Assembly: GCF_009857475.1 (NCBI RefSeq)
Contig: NZ_WWCJ01000025.1
Coordinates: 20,672 to 84,671 of the forward strand
Length of the DNA stretch: 64,000 nt
Reading direction: 5' to 3'
Source of the DNA: Pseudoduganella guangdongensis
GTDB taxonomy: Bacteria; Pseudomonadota; Gammaproteobacteria; Burkholderiales; Burkholderiaceae_D
Made by a program: the position numbers and the translations under genes. Below are positions 24,341-33,048 of this stretch, in pieces. The notes under the pieces are model-generated. The model had not been told where the DNA came from. It saw only the letters and a program-made list of their open reading frames with translations, and made no database searches. Every line of letters starts with the position of its first letter. The stretch's first letter is position 1.

Positions 24341-24363
24341 AAAATGGGGACGTACCCCATTTT
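24341..24363. repeat. Nine-base-pair perfect inverted repeat, REP-like
   Basis: AAAATGGGG and CCCCATTTT separated by ACGTA. GGGGAC...CCCCATTTT words of this kind occur as scattered repeats in Burkholderiales genomes from memory. Confidence 0.5.
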
Positions 24364-24415
24364 CCAATTTTCTGTGTACGATTGCCCCAATTGGCAAACA
24401 GGCATTGGCATCGAT

Positions 24416-25222
24416 ATGGCGCATACCGCAGGCGAAAGCATGGCAACCCAAGACTGGTCGCGCAGCGAACTCGGTCCGCCAGAGGACTGGCCGCCCGCCC
24501 TGCGCCTCACGCTTGACATCATGCTCAACACGCCGCTGCCCATGCTCCTGATGTGGGGGCGCCAGCAAGTCATGCTCTACAACCAGGCCTACGCCATCAG
24601 CGCCGGTTCGGCCAGCGCCAGCCCGCCGGGCGGCGCCATCCCGGTGGTGCCGCCCGCCCCCTGGAGCTGGAACCCGCAGGCGATTGAACAATGCTGGGCC
24701 GGGCAAAGCCTGGTGTTCCCGCGCCAGGCGCTCAAGCTGTGGCGCGACGGCCGGGTACTCGAAACCAATTTCGACCTGCATTACACGCCGGTGCGCGATG
24801 CCGGCGGCGCGGTGGCCGGCATCCTGTGCGCGCTGGCGCCGGCCAGCGCGCCGGCCGTGCCCGCCGCCAGCGCGGGGCGGCTGCGTATCCTGGTGGTGGA
24901 GGATAACCAGGACGCCCAATACCTGGTCTGTGAAATGCTGCGCGCCTTCGGCCATGAGGTGAGCGCCGTCGCCAACGGCGAGGCGGCGCTGGAACTGCTG
25001 GCGGGCGCGCCCTTCGACGTCCTGTTCAGCGATGTCAGCCTGCCCGGCATGAGCGGCGTGGAACTGGCGCGCGTGGCGCTGCAGCGCCAGCCGCGCCTGC
25101 GCATCGTGTTTGCCTCCGGCTACAGCGCATCGCTGACCAGCCACCTGGACTTCCCGGCGGTCTCGATGCAAAAGCCCTACGATATCGAGCAGCTGCAGCA
25201 GGTGCTGCACAACCTGGGATAG
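24416..25222 (+). CDS. PAS-receiver protein lacking the kinase core
   Basis: About 268 residues. The N-terminal half (WSRSELGPPEDWPPALRLTL, then MLLMWGRQQVMLYNQAY) matches the first PAS domain of large hybrid kinases, which normally continues into HisKA and HATPase domains. Here it passes through an Ala/Pro linker (about residues 145-155) straight into a receiver domain: ILVVEDNQDAQYL, phospho-Asp in VLFSDVSLPG, and QKPYDI with the conserved Lys. It looks like an in-frame kinase deletion. Start may be 24416 or 24440. It lies 45 bases ahead of a hybrid kinase gene. Confidence 0.8.
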   Translation: MAHTAGESMATQDWSRSELGPPEDWPPALRLTLDIMLNTPLPMLLMWGRQQVMLYNQAYAISAGSASASPPGGAIPVVPPAPWSWNPQAIEQCWAGQSLVFPRQALKLWRDGRVLETNFDLHYTPVRDAGGAVAGILCALAPASAPAVPAASAGRLRILVVEDNQDAQYLVCEMLRAFGHEVSAVANGEAALELLAGAPFDVLFSDVSLPGMSGVELARVALQRQPRLRIVFASGYSASLTSHLDFPAVSMQKPYDIEQLQQVLHNLG

Positions 25223-25267
25223 CAACGGTGCGTCGCTGCACGGGAGGCTTGGCTACAATTATGAGTT

Positions 25268-28003
25268 ATGAGTCCCGATCCCCGCACGCATAACGTACTG
25301 GATAGTATGGGTGACGGCTTCGCCGTCATCGCCAGGGATTGGACCGTCCAGTACCTCAACCCGCGCGCCGCCGAACTGCTGCTGCCCTCCCCCGCCGATC
25401 CGCGCGGCCTGTCCTTATGGTCCGCCTTCCCGGCCCTGGCCGGCGACGCCGTGGAAGCCCCGCTGCGGCGCACGCTGGAGCAAGGCTTGCCGGCCACCTG
25501 CGAAATTTTCTACCTGCGCAGCCAGCGCTGGATCGAAGTGCGGGCCTGGCCCTCGCCCCTCGGCATGACCTGCCTGCTGCTCGACATCCACCAGCGCAAG
25601 CTGCACGAGCGCGGCATGCGTGAAAGCACCAACCGCCTGCAAGTGGCGCTGTCGGCCGGCCGCCTGGGCGACTGGGAATGGGATGCGCGCAGCGGCCAGG
25701 TGCGCCTGGGGCGGCGCGCCGCCGAAATCTTTGAGCTGCCGGCCGAAATCCCGATCACCTGGCCGGTGCTGCGCGAACGTATCGCCGCCGACGACCTGGC
25801 CACGGTGGAAGCGGCCTTTGTCGACGCCAGCGCCGCGCGGCGCGACTTCCACACCGAATGCCGCATCGTGCAGCGCGACGGGCGCCGCTGCTGGCTGTCC
25901 ATCGTTGGCCATGGCGATTTCAGCGGCGACGGCCAGCTGCGCGGCATTATCGGCATGGTGCAGGACATCAGCGCGCGCAAGAGCGCCGAGGACGCGCTGC
26001 GCAACAGCGAGGAGGAACTGCGCACGCTGGCCAACAGCATCCCGCAACTGGCCTGGATCGCCCACGCCGACGGCGCCATGATGTGGTACAACGAGCGCTG
26101 GCAGGCGTACACCGGCATGAGCAGCGAGGACATGCTGGCCGGGCGCTGGGACGAACTGATCCCGCCCGATGTGCTGCCGGCCGTGCTGGCGCGCTGGCAG
26201 GAATCGGTGCTCAGCGGCCGGCCCTTTGAAATGGAATACCCGATCCGCGCGCGCGACGGCCATTTCCGCTGGTTCCTGACGCGCGCCAACCCCATGCGCG
26301 ACGCGCGCGGCAACCTGCTGCGCTGGTTCGGCACTGCCACCGACGTCGACCAGGTCAAGCGCGTGCAGGAGCAGTTGCGCGACGAAACCACCATCCTGGA
26401 ACTGTTGAACAGCACCGGCAGCAGCTTGGTGCAGCAGCGCGAGCTGCCGGCCCTGCTGCAGGAAGTGACCGACGCCGCCACCCGCATTTCCGGCGCCCGT
26501 TTCGGCGCCTTCTTCTACCATGGCGCGCTGGCCGACGGCCGGCGCCAGGCCATGCACACCCTGTCCGGCACGCCGCCCGCCGATTTCGAGCGCCTGCCGC
26601 ACCCGCAAGTACGCAGCGGCCTGGCCGTGCCGGTGCTGGCGCGCGCTGGCGAGGTGGTGGGCACGCTCTTTTTCGGCCACCCCGAAGCGCACATGTTCAA
26701 CGAGCGCACCGAACGCATCGTGGGCGGCATCGCGGCCCAGGCCGGCATTGCGATCGACAATGCGCGCATGGTCGCCGCCGCCCAGCGCGCCGCCGAGGAA
26801 CGCGAGGTGCTGCTCGACCGCGAACGCTTGGCGCGCACCGAGGCCGAGCGCAGCAGCCAGATGAAGGACGAATTCCTGGCCACCCTGTCGCACGAGCTGC
26901 GCACGCCGCTGACGGCGATCCTGGGCTGGTCGCAGGTGCTGCGGCGCGGCAACCGCAGCCCGGAGGAACAGCTGCGCGGGCTGGAGACCATCGAACGCAA
27001 TGCGCGCGCCCAGGCCCAGCTGATCGAAGACTTGCTGGACATGGGCCGCATCACTTCGGGCAAGGTATTGCTCGACATGAAACTGCTGCAGCCGGTCGTG
27101 GTGGTCGATGCCGCGCTGGACGCGGTGCGCCCGGCGGCGGAGGCCAAGGGCATCCGCCTGGAGCGCGACTTTGCCGCCACCGGCCACGTGGCGGCCGACG
27201 CCAACCGCTTGCAGCAAGTGGTGTGGAACCTGCTGAGCAACGCGCTCAAGTTCACCCCGCGCGGCGGCACCGTGCGCACCACCATCCGCGCCCAGGAAGG
27301 GCATGCCGTGATCACGGTGAGCGACAGCGGCATCGGCATCCGCCCCGAATTCCTGCCGCACGTGTTCGAGCGCTTCCGCCAGGGCGACTCGTCCACCACG
27401 CGCCGCCATGGCGGCCTGGGGCTGGGCCTGTCCATCGTCAAGCACCTGGTCGAGCAGCATGGCGGCACGGTGGCAGCCGCCAGCGAGGGCGAAGGCGCCG
27501 GCGCCAGCTTCAGCGTGCGCCTGCCGCTGGCCAGCGGCGACCCGCGCCCGCAGCGCCTGCACGCGCCGCCGCGCAGCGAGCAGATTCCCCTGCCGGATAT
27601 GGGCTTGCGCGACCTGGGCGGGCTGAAGGTGTTGCTGGTGGACGACGAGGCCGACGCGCGCGAGCTGATTGGCCGCATCCTGCGCGATTGCAATTGCGCG
27701 GTGCAGACCGCCGGCAACGCGGCCGAAGCCCTGGCCCTGGCGCGCGCCGGGCGCTACGAACTGTTGCTAAGTGACATCGGCATGCCCGAGGTGGACGGCT
27801 TTGAACTGCTGGCGCGTATCCGCGCCCTGGGGCCGGCGCGCGGCGGCTGCATGCCGGCCATCGCCCTGACCGCCTTCGCCCGCCCGGAAGACCGGCTGCG
27901 CGCGCTGGAGAACGGCTTCCTCGACCATGTGCCGAAACCGGTGGAACCTTCCGAATTGCTAGCGACTATTGCGCGCGTGGCCGTGGCCAGCCAGAGCAGC
28001 TGA
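25268..28003 (+). CDS. Hybrid sensor kinase PAS-PAS-PAS-GAF-HisKA-HATPase-REC
   Basis: A 911-residue cytosolic hybrid kinase without TM helices. Domains in order: PAS (about 10-110), PAS (120-240), PAS (245-365, IPQLAWIAHADGAMMWYNER), GAF (375-500), HisKA with His in ATLSHELRTPLTAI (about 540), HATPase ending GGLGLGLSIVKHLVEQHGG, and a C-terminal receiver (LLVDDEADARELI, Asp in LLLSDIGMPE). It follows the PAS-REC gene and precedes a REC-GGDEF gene, so the three may form one phosphorelay feeding c-di-GMP. Start of the reading frame fits ATG at 25268. Confidence 0.93.
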   Translation: MSPDPRTHNVLDSMGDGFAVIARDWTVQYLNPRAAELLLPSPADPRGLSLWSAFPALAGDAVEAPLRRTLEQGLPATCEIFYLRSQRWIEVRAWPSPLGMTCLLLDIHQRKLHERGMRESTNRLQVALSAGRLGDWEWDARSGQVRLGRRAAEIFELPAEIPITWPVLRERIAADDLATVEAAFVDASAARRDFHTECRIVQRDGRRCWLSIVGHGDFSGDGQLRGIIGMVQDISARKSAEDALRNSEEELRTLANSIPQLAWIAHADGAMMWYNERWQAYTGMSSEDMLAGRWDELIPPDVLPAVLARWQESVLSGRPFEMEYPIRARDGHFRWFLTRANPMRDARGNLLRWFGTATDVDQVKRVQEQLRDETTILELLNSTGSSLVQQRELPALLQEVTDAATRISGARFGAFFYHGALADGRRQAMHTLSGTPPADFERLPHPQVRSGLAVPVLARAGEVVGTLFFGHPEAHMFNERTERIVGGIAAQAGIAIDNARMVAAAQRAAEEREVLLDRERLARTEAERSSQMKDEFLATLSHELRTPLTAILGWSQVLRRGNRSPEEQLRGLETIERNARAQAQLIEDLLDMGRITSGKVLLDMKLLQPVVVVDAALDAVRPAAEAKGIRLERDFAATGHVAADANRLQQVVWNLLSNALKFTPRGGTVRTTIRAQEGHAVITVSDSGIGIRPEFLPHVFERFRQGDSSTTRRHGGLGLGLSIVKHLVEQHGGTVAAASEGEGAGASFSVRLPLASGDPRPQRLHAPPRSEQIPLPDMGLRDLGGLKVLLVDDEADARELIGRILRDCNCAVQTAGNAAEALALARAGRYELLLSDIGMPEVDGFELLARIRALGPARGGCMPAIALTAFARPEDRLRALENGFLDHVPKPVEPSELLATIARVAVASQSS

Positions 28004-28139
28004 GGCCTACCGCCACACGGGAAAATGTCCTACAAGAAACTTGCGAAAACTTTGCTAGACTAGTTAACAACCAGTGCGGACCCGTGCGCCATGGCAAACT
28101 GTTCCAAGTTACACTAGTTCCTTAGTTCCCGAGACCGCG

Positions 28140-29162
28140 ATGCCCAACCCTGATGAGATCCTGAACGCCAAGATCCTGGTAGTTGACGATTGCGCTGACA
28201 ACATTGACCTGATGTTGGAGATCCTGCGCGATGCCGGTTACACCAATGTCACGGCCACCATGCTGCCGGAGCAGGTTTGCCCCCTGCATCGCCAGCATTG
28301 CTACGACCTCATCCTGCTCGACCTGCAAATGCCCGAGCTGAACGGCTTCCAGGTCATGAAGGGCCTGAAGGAAATCGAGCAGGAAGGCTATCTGCCGGTG
28401 CTGGCCCTGACCGCCCAGCCCAGCTTCAAGATCGCGGCGCTGGAAGCCGGCGCGCGCGACTTCATCAGCAAGCCCTTCGATTTACTGGAGGTGCACAAGC
28501 GCATCCACAATATGCTGGAGGTGCGCTTGCTCTACAAGGAATTGGCGTCCTACAGCAAACAGCAGCAGGAACTGGCGCTGCACGACCCGCTGACCGGCCT
28601 GCCCAACCGCCGCCTGCTGGAAGACCGCATCGCCACCGCGGTGCAGCACGCCGCGCGCCAGCAGCGCCGCACGGCCGTGATGTACCTGGACCTGGACGGC
28701 TTCAAGGCCATCAACGATACCCACGGCCACGCTTACGGCGATGAAATCCTGAAACAGGTGGCGCAACGCCTGGTCAACTCCTCGCGCAAGGAAGACACGG
28801 TGGCGCGCATCGGCGGCGATGAGTTCGTGATTGTCATGGGGGATGTGGACGCCCTGCGCGATGCCCAGGAACCGGCCACCAAACTGATCGAGGTGGTGGC
28901 CCAGCCCTACCACGTGAACGGCCTGGTGTTGCAGCTGTCGACCAGCCTCGGCATCGCCCTCTATCCGGACGACGCGACCACGGTCGACAACCTGATGCAT
29001 GTAGCCGATGCCGCCTTGTACGAAGCCAAACGCACCGGCAAGAACCGCTACTGCGTGGCCTCGGGCTGCGCGGCGGCAGCGTCCGCGGCACCGGTACCGG
29101 CGGCGGCGCCTGGCGCCGTGCCCAGCGCAGCGGTGGCGGCAGCACGGGCCGCCGCCATCTGA
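28140..29162 (+). CDS. Response regulator with GGDEF diguanylate cyclase output
   Basis: About 340 residues. The receiver domain (ILVVDDCADNIDLM, phospho-Asp in LILLDLQMPE, Lys in FISKPFD) is followed by a helix and a GGDEF domain: DPLTGLPNRRLLEDRI, LDLDGFKAIND and the active-site IGGDEFV. The inhibitory RxxD is not evident before the signature. It should make c-di-GMP when phosphorylated, likely by the upstream hybrid kinase. An Ala-rich tail of about 30 residues is low-complexity. ATG at 28140 was chosen; the upstream codons are in the intergenic region. Confidence 0.93.
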   Translation: MPNPDEILNAKILVVDDCADNIDLMLEILRDAGYTNVTATMLPEQVCPLHRQHCYDLILLDLQMPELNGFQVMKGLKEIEQEGYLPVLALTAQPSFKIAALEAGARDFISKPFDLLEVHKRIHNMLEVRLLYKELASYSKQQQELALHDPLTGLPNRRLLEDRIATAVQHAARQQRRTAVMYLDLDGFKAINDTHGHAYGDEILKQVAQRLVNSSRKEDTVARIGGDEFVIVMGDVDALRDAQEPATKLIEVVAQPYHVNGLVLQLSTSLGIALYPDDATTVDNLMHVADAALYEAKRTGKNRYCVASGCAAAASAAPVPAAAPGAVPSAAVAAARAAAI

Positions 29163-29170
29163 GCCGGCCT

Positions 29171-29188
29171 GGGCCGGGGCCCCGGCCC
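29171..29188. terminator. Perfect GC palindrome between convergent genes
   Basis: GGGCCGGGGCCCCGGCCC, an 18-base perfect palindrome directly after the REC-GGDEF stop. No T-tract, so termination is likely but not certain. Confidence 0.35.
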
Positions 29189-29202
29189 CCAAGCGCCGGG
29201 CC

Positions 29203-29616
29203 TCAGGTGGTTTCCGCCTCGCGGCCGATTTCCGTTGACTGCTCCACTTTGCCGGCGTGCTGGTGATCCTGCTGCGCATCGACCTTTTCCGGCGCCACTT
29301 CAATGCGGGTGATGCCGGCATCCACCGAAATCGGATCGCTGGCCGGGAAGGTCATTTCCACGGCGTCATCCAGCAACTCCTCCTTGGCTTTTTCCGCCGG
29401 CGCCAGCTGTTCCTCGTCGGCCAGGATGGCAATGGCGCAGGCCCAGCGCACGAACTTGAGCTGCGCCAGGTCACGCACGCTCTGCACCCCGAACGCCGCC
29501 TGCAGCACCTTGGCATCCTTGCCGCTCACGCCGCGCAAGGCGCTGACGGGCGCCTCGGCCAGATCGCGGAAGCTCTTGCCCACATACTGCTTGTCAACGA
29601 TGGTGTCGATATTCAT
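29203..29616 (-). CDS. Hypothetical protein with helix-hairpin-helix-like region
   Basis: A 137-residue soluble protein. Residues 15-60 (DLAEAPVSALRGVSGKDAKV, then LQAAFGVQSVRDLAQLKFVR) resemble HhH repeats that in other proteins judge helix-hairpin or DUF4332 folds. A later AVEMTFPASDPISVD is a short motif I have seen in several unrelated small proteobacterial proteins. The tail is acidic and disordered. Function unknown; faces the GGDEF gene. Confidence 0.7.
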   Translation of the reverse strand: MNIDTIVDKQYVGKSFRDLAEAPVSALRGVSGKDAKVLQAAFGVQSVRDLAQLKFVRWACAIAILADEEQLAPAEKAKEELLDDAVEMTFPASDPISVDAGITRIEVAPEKVDAQQDHQHAGKVEQSTEIGREAETT

Positions 29617-29714
29617 GGTAGCTCCTTCATTGGACGAGATTTCACTATGGCAGCACCCGGCGCGCCTGACTGTGCGCAGGCGTACACACGACGCGTCCGA
29701 TTGAAGCTGTTCTT

Positions 29715-29743
29715 TTGACAGTGTAAAAGGGCAACGCTATGAT
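29715..29743 (+). promoter_or_regulatory. Consensus sigma70 promoter directly abutting a GTG start
   Basis: TTGACA (29715-29720), 17 bases, TATGAT (29738-29743). The next gene's GTG is at 29750, where transcription would be expected to start, which predicts a leaderless mRNA. Confidence 0.7.
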
Positions 29744-29749
29744 CGGCGG

Positions 29750-31369
29750 GTGGACAAGCCCAAGATCCTCGTCGTCAACGACGACGCCAACAGCCTGTTT
29801 GCGCTGACCAACCTGCTCGGGCAGTGGGCGGCGCAGGAAGGCTATGAGGTGGTCGCCGCGCGTTCCGGCGAGGACGCCCTGCGCGAGGTGCTGATGCACG
29901 ACTTTGCCGTCATCCTGCTGGACGTGAACATGCCCGGCATGGACGGCTTTGAAACGGCGGAAGCCATCCACCAGCGCCCGCGCTCGGCCGACATCCCGAT
30001 CATTTTCATCACCGCCTTCGTGGCCGACGAGCTGGACCGGCTGAAAGCCTACCAGCGCGGCGCGGTCGATTTCCTGTTCACCCCGGTGATCCCGCAAATG
30101 CTGTACGCCAAGATCAGCGTCTTCGTCGCCCTGGCCACCAAGAACGAGGAATTGCGGCGCCAGGCGCGCCAGCTCAGCCAGCGCACCACCGACCTGATCG
30201 CCAGCAACCAGCGCCTGCTGCGCGAGATTGAGGAACGCAAGACCGCCGAGCGGGCCAGCCACGCCAAGGACGAATTCCTGGCCATGCTGGGGCACGAGCT
30301 GCGCAACCCCCTCTCGGCCATCAGCAGCGCCGCCTCCCTGATCGGCCTGCCGGGCGTGCCGGCCGACAGCGTGGGCCACGCCAAGAAGATCATCCAGCGC
30401 CAGAGCCGCCACCTGGGCCGCATCGTGGACGACCTGCTGGACCTGAGCCGCGCCATGTCGGGCAAGATCCTGCTCAACCGCGCGCCGCTCGACCTGGCCG
30501 CCTTGCTCAACACTGCGCTGGAAACCTTCCACGCCACCGGGCGCCTGGCCGATTACGACCTGCGGGCCGACATCGCGCCGTGCTGGGTGCACGGCGACGC
30601 GACGCGCCTGGAGCAGGTGTTCTGCAACCTGCTGGACAACGCCCTCAAGTACACGGCGCCCGGCGGGCGCATTGAAGTGATCTGCGACGTCGACGATGAC
30701 GAGCTAACGCTCAGCATCCACGACAGCGGCGTCGGCATTCCGGCCGAACTGCTGCCGCAGGTGTTCGATGTGTTCGTCCAGGGCACCAGCACGCTGGACC
30801 GTGCGCAAGGCGGCTTGGGGATCGGCCTGGCCCTGGTGCGGCGCCTGGTGGAACTGCACGGCGGCACGGTGTTGGCGGACAGCGCCGGCCCCGGCGAAGG
30901 CAGTACCTTTACCGTCCACCTCCCGTGCATTGAGCATGTCAACGAATCGAAGGTGCCCCTCATGGAAACAAGCGAACAGTCCAAACCCGCCGTGCTGCTG
31001 GTCGAGGACAACGACGATGGCCGCGAAATGATGGCCATGATGCTGAGCTGCTACGGCTACCCGGTGCAGCACGCGGCCGACGGCTTCCAGGGCTTGGCCA
31101 CGGCGGCGGCGGCGCGGCCCGATATCGCCCTGGTCGACATCGGCCTGCCCGGCATCGACGGCTACGAGGTGGCGCGCCGCATGCGCGCCAACCCCGACAC
31201 CCACCACATCAAGCTGATCGCGCTCACCGGCTACGGCCTGGCCGACGACCAGCGGCGCGTGATGGACGCCGGCTTCGACATGCACCTGGTGAAACCGGTC
31301 GACGTCGACCAGCTGCTGCGCGCCATCACCGAGTGCCTGGCCAGTTCGCCGGCGGCTGTCCGGACGTAA
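29750..31369 (+). CDS. Hybrid histidine kinase REC-HisKA-HATPase-REC, predicted leaderless
   Basis: A 539-residue cytosolic protein. N-terminal receiver (KILVVNDDANSLF, Asp in VILLDVNMPG; the usual Lys is replaced in FLFTPVIP), coiled-coil linker, HisKA with His in AMLGHELRNPLSAI (about residue 183), HATPase (GGLGIGLALVRRLVELHGG) and C-terminal receiver (VLLVEDNDDGREM, LVDIGLPG, LVKPVD). GTG is needed to keep the first beta strand, so no later start is likely. The promoter ends 6 bases before it. The last 44 bases overlap the hemerythrin gene on the other strand. Confidence 0.93.
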   Translation: MDKPKILVVNDDANSLFALTNLLGQWAAQEGYEVVAARSGEDALREVLMHDFAVILLDVNMPGMDGFETAEAIHQRPRSADIPIIFITAFVADELDRLKAYQRGAVDFLFTPVIPQMLYAKISVFVALATKNEELRRQARQLSQRTTDLIASNQRLLREIEERKTAERASHAKDEFLAMLGHELRNPLSAISSAASLIGLPGVPADSVGHAKKIIQRQSRHLGRIVDDLLDLSRAMSGKILLNRAPLDLAALLNTALETFHATGRLADYDLRADIAPCWVHGDATRLEQVFCNLLDNALKYTAPGGRIEVICDVDDDELTLSIHDSGVGIPAELLPQVFDVFVQGTSTLDRAQGGLGIGLALVRRLVELHGGTVLADSAGPGEGSTFTVHLPCIEHVNESKVPLMETSEQSKPAVLLVEDNDDGREMMAMMLSCYGYPVQHAADGFQGLATAAAARPDIALVDIGLPGIDGYEVARRMRANPDTHHIKLIALTGYGLADDQRRVMDAGFDMHLVKPVDVDQLLRAITECLASSPAAVRT

Positions 31370-31829
31370 GCCCCGCCATGCGCGGCGGCACGAATTCGAT
31401 TTCATCCTTGCGCGCCTCGATCTCGCGCGCCATGCCCTGCAAGTCCAGGCCGGCCTGGCGCGCTTTGGGGAACATCTCGCCCTCTTCCTCCTTGACGTGG
31501 TGCTCGATGTATTCGCCCAGCACCTTGACCTTGGCGTCGAACAGGTCGTCGTGCGGGTCCATTTCGCTGATCTGGGCGATCAGGTCCTTGGCGGTGGAGT
31601 GCTCGACCGTGGCCTCGTCCACCAGGTCTTCCGCCTCCTTGCTGGCGGCGCGCATGGCCGGGTAGAAGATTTCCTCCTCGGCCGTGGCGTGCTTGCTCAG
31701 CTCCAGGCAGATCTTGTCGGCCAGCTTCTTCTTGCCGGTGAAGGCGCGCTCGCCCAGCTCCTCGAACTCCTTGAACATGGCTTTGACGTTGGCGTGGTCC
31801 TGTTTAAGCAATGCAATGGCGTCTTTCAT
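31326..31829 (-). CDS. Hemerythrin-domain protein
   Basis: A 167-residue four-helix-bundle protein predicted to bind a di-iron centre. Ligand motifs are visible: DHANVKAMFKE (helix 1), KHATAEEEIFYPA (HxxxE, helix 2), VEHSTAKDLI (helix 3) and EHHVKEEEGEMFPKA (HxxxxE, helix 4). The start is set by GGAGACGGAA before ATG. The C-terminal tail is disordered. A role in oxygen or NO sensing or iron storage is possible; no NsrR-like site was seen upstream. Confidence 0.9.
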   Translation of the reverse strand: MKDAIALLKQDHANVKAMFKEFEELGERAFTGKKKLADKICLELSKHATAEEEIFYPAMRAASKEAEDLVDEATVEHSTAKDLIAQISEMDPHDDLFDAKVKVLGEYIEHHVKEEEGEMFPKARQAGLDLQGMAREIEARKDEIEFVPPRMAGLTSGQPPANWPGTR

Positions 31830-31943
31830 TTCCGTCTCCTCGTTGTGAGCTGCCAGCTTGGCAGCCGCACTGCTGACTGTATGTGCGCCACCACACACCA
31901 TCCTCATGTATGATCGGGGCAATAAACATGGACTACCAAACAT

Positions 31944-32630
31944 ATGTCTGCCACCACGGACGCTGCTGAGCTCAGGGAGCTGCTGGGTTACATCAACAAT
32001 TGCTGGGACGACGAGCGGCGCGCCTTGTCGCGCCAGATGCACGACAGCCTGGGCTCCTCGTTGACGGCGCTCACCATGCACCTGGGTTTGCTGACCTCCA
32101 AACTGCCGCAGGAACCGGCCCTGCTCGAGCGCGCGGCGCAGATGAAGAACCTGCTGCACACCGTCATCGAAACCAACCGCGCCATGCAGCACAAGCTGTG
32201 GAACGACAAGCTCGAATTCCTCGGCGTGCGGGTGGCCCTGGGCGAGCTGGTGACGCAGTTTGCTGCGGAGCAGCACATCAAGGCCAGCTGCAGCCTGCCC
32301 GAGGACGAGCCGGCCTGCCCGCGCGGGCACCGCGTGGTGCTGCTGCGCGCGGCGGAAGAAGGCTTGCGCAACGTTACCGCCCACGCCCGCGCCAGCACAG
32401 TGGATGTGATTATGGATGACATGGACGACAGCATCGTGCTGATGGTGAAGGATGATGGCGCCGGCCCCGGCAGCGGCGCCGCCGACGCCGCATGGCAGGG
32501 TTGCCACGGCCTGCGCCTGGTGCGCGAGCGCGCCCTATTCCTCGGCGGCAGCCTGACGCTGGCCGCCAATGGCAGCCAGGGCAGCGTGCTGACCGTGACC
32601 CTGCCCAAGCCGCCGATTCCGGCGCCCTGA
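31944..32630 (+). CDS. Soluble NarX-type histidine kinase (HisKA_3)
   Basis: A 228-residue kinase without TM or sensor domain. The dimerisation domain holds the phospho-accepting His in RALSRQMHDSLGSSLTALTM (near residue 33), typical of HisKA_3 kinases. The ATPase domain has LLRAAEEGLRNVTAHARAST (N box), KDDGAGPG (G1) and CHGLRLVRERALFLGG (G2). Such kinases normally pair with LuxR-type regulators, but none is adjacent. It is divergent from the hemerythrin gene, which could be its sensor partner; that is speculative. Confidence 0.9.
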   Translation: MSATTDAAELRELLGYINNCWDDERRALSRQMHDSLGSSLTALTMHLGLLTSKLPQEPALLERAAQMKNLLHTVIETNRAMQHKLWNDKLEFLGVRVALGELVTQFAAEQHIKASCSLPEDEPACPRGHRVVLLRAAEEGLRNVTAHARASTVDVIMDDMDDSIVLMVKDDGAGPGSGAADAAWQGCHGLRLVRERALFLGGSLTLAANGSQGSVLTVTLPKPPIPAP

Positions 32631-32634
32631 ACCG

Positions 32635-33048
32635 CTAGTTTTTGCTGCCGCGCCGCAGCGCCATCAAGGCCGACAAGGGCAGCGCCAGCGCCCCCAGGCC
32701 GAACCACAGCCACTCGGGAACATAAAAGCCATGCTCGGCCTCATAGGCTGCCGCCGGCGCCAGCGCACGGTGCAGCGCCGGATGTGCCGGGTTGTAATAC
32801 ACCGGCACAGCATCGCCCACGCGGCGCGCCTGGCAGCCAGCGGGATCGTTGGACATGCCGCGCCTGAGCTTGCCGTCCAGCGTGAACTCATACCACCAGC
32901 GGCCATTCTGGCGGCACTCCAGCATGGCGACCCGGCCGGCGGCCACGGCATGCTGGCGCGCCAGCTGCGCCACATCCTGGGCGCGGTTGTAGCACCCGCC
33001 CAGCAGCCAAGCCGCCGCCAGCACGGCAGCCAGTCCAGCGCCGCGCAT
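32635..33048 (-). CDS. Lipoprotein with DUF3592-like domain
   Basis: A 137-residue protein with lipobox LGGC near residue 19, a beta-rich body and one C-terminal TM helix (WLWFGLGALALPLSALMAL). The VPVYYNPAHP segment is the pattern I associate with DUF3592. Its ATG overlaps the stop of the NADH dehydrogenase gene (TGATG), so the two are coupled. Function unknown. Confidence 0.7.
   Translation of the reverse strand: MRGAGLAAVLAAAWLLGGCYNRAQDVAQLARQHAVAAGRVAMLECRQNGRWWYEFTLDGKLRRGMSNDPAGCQARRVGDAVPVYYNPAHPALHRALAPAAAYEAEHGFYVPEWLWFGLGALALPLSALMALRRGSKN

Larger units (their letters stand above)
24031..24415 (+). other. Gene-free stretch ending in a strong terminator, possible small RNA
   Basis: About 385 bases, AT-richer than its surroundings, with no convincing protein gene. 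The plus-strand terminator at 24308-24334 has no gene ahead of it on that strand, so a small RNA may end there. A 9-bp perfect inverted repeat follows. Confidence 0.35.

Noticed and set aside
25415..27562. 715-codon minus-strand frame opposite the hybrid kinase
   Set aside because: Same codon-bias artefact; translation has no family features and no ribosome site.
31830..32507. N-terminal extension of the hemerythrin protein (393-codon frame)
   Set aside because: The extra 226 codons run antisense to the NarX-type kinase gene; a good ribosome site precedes the internal ATG at 31829.
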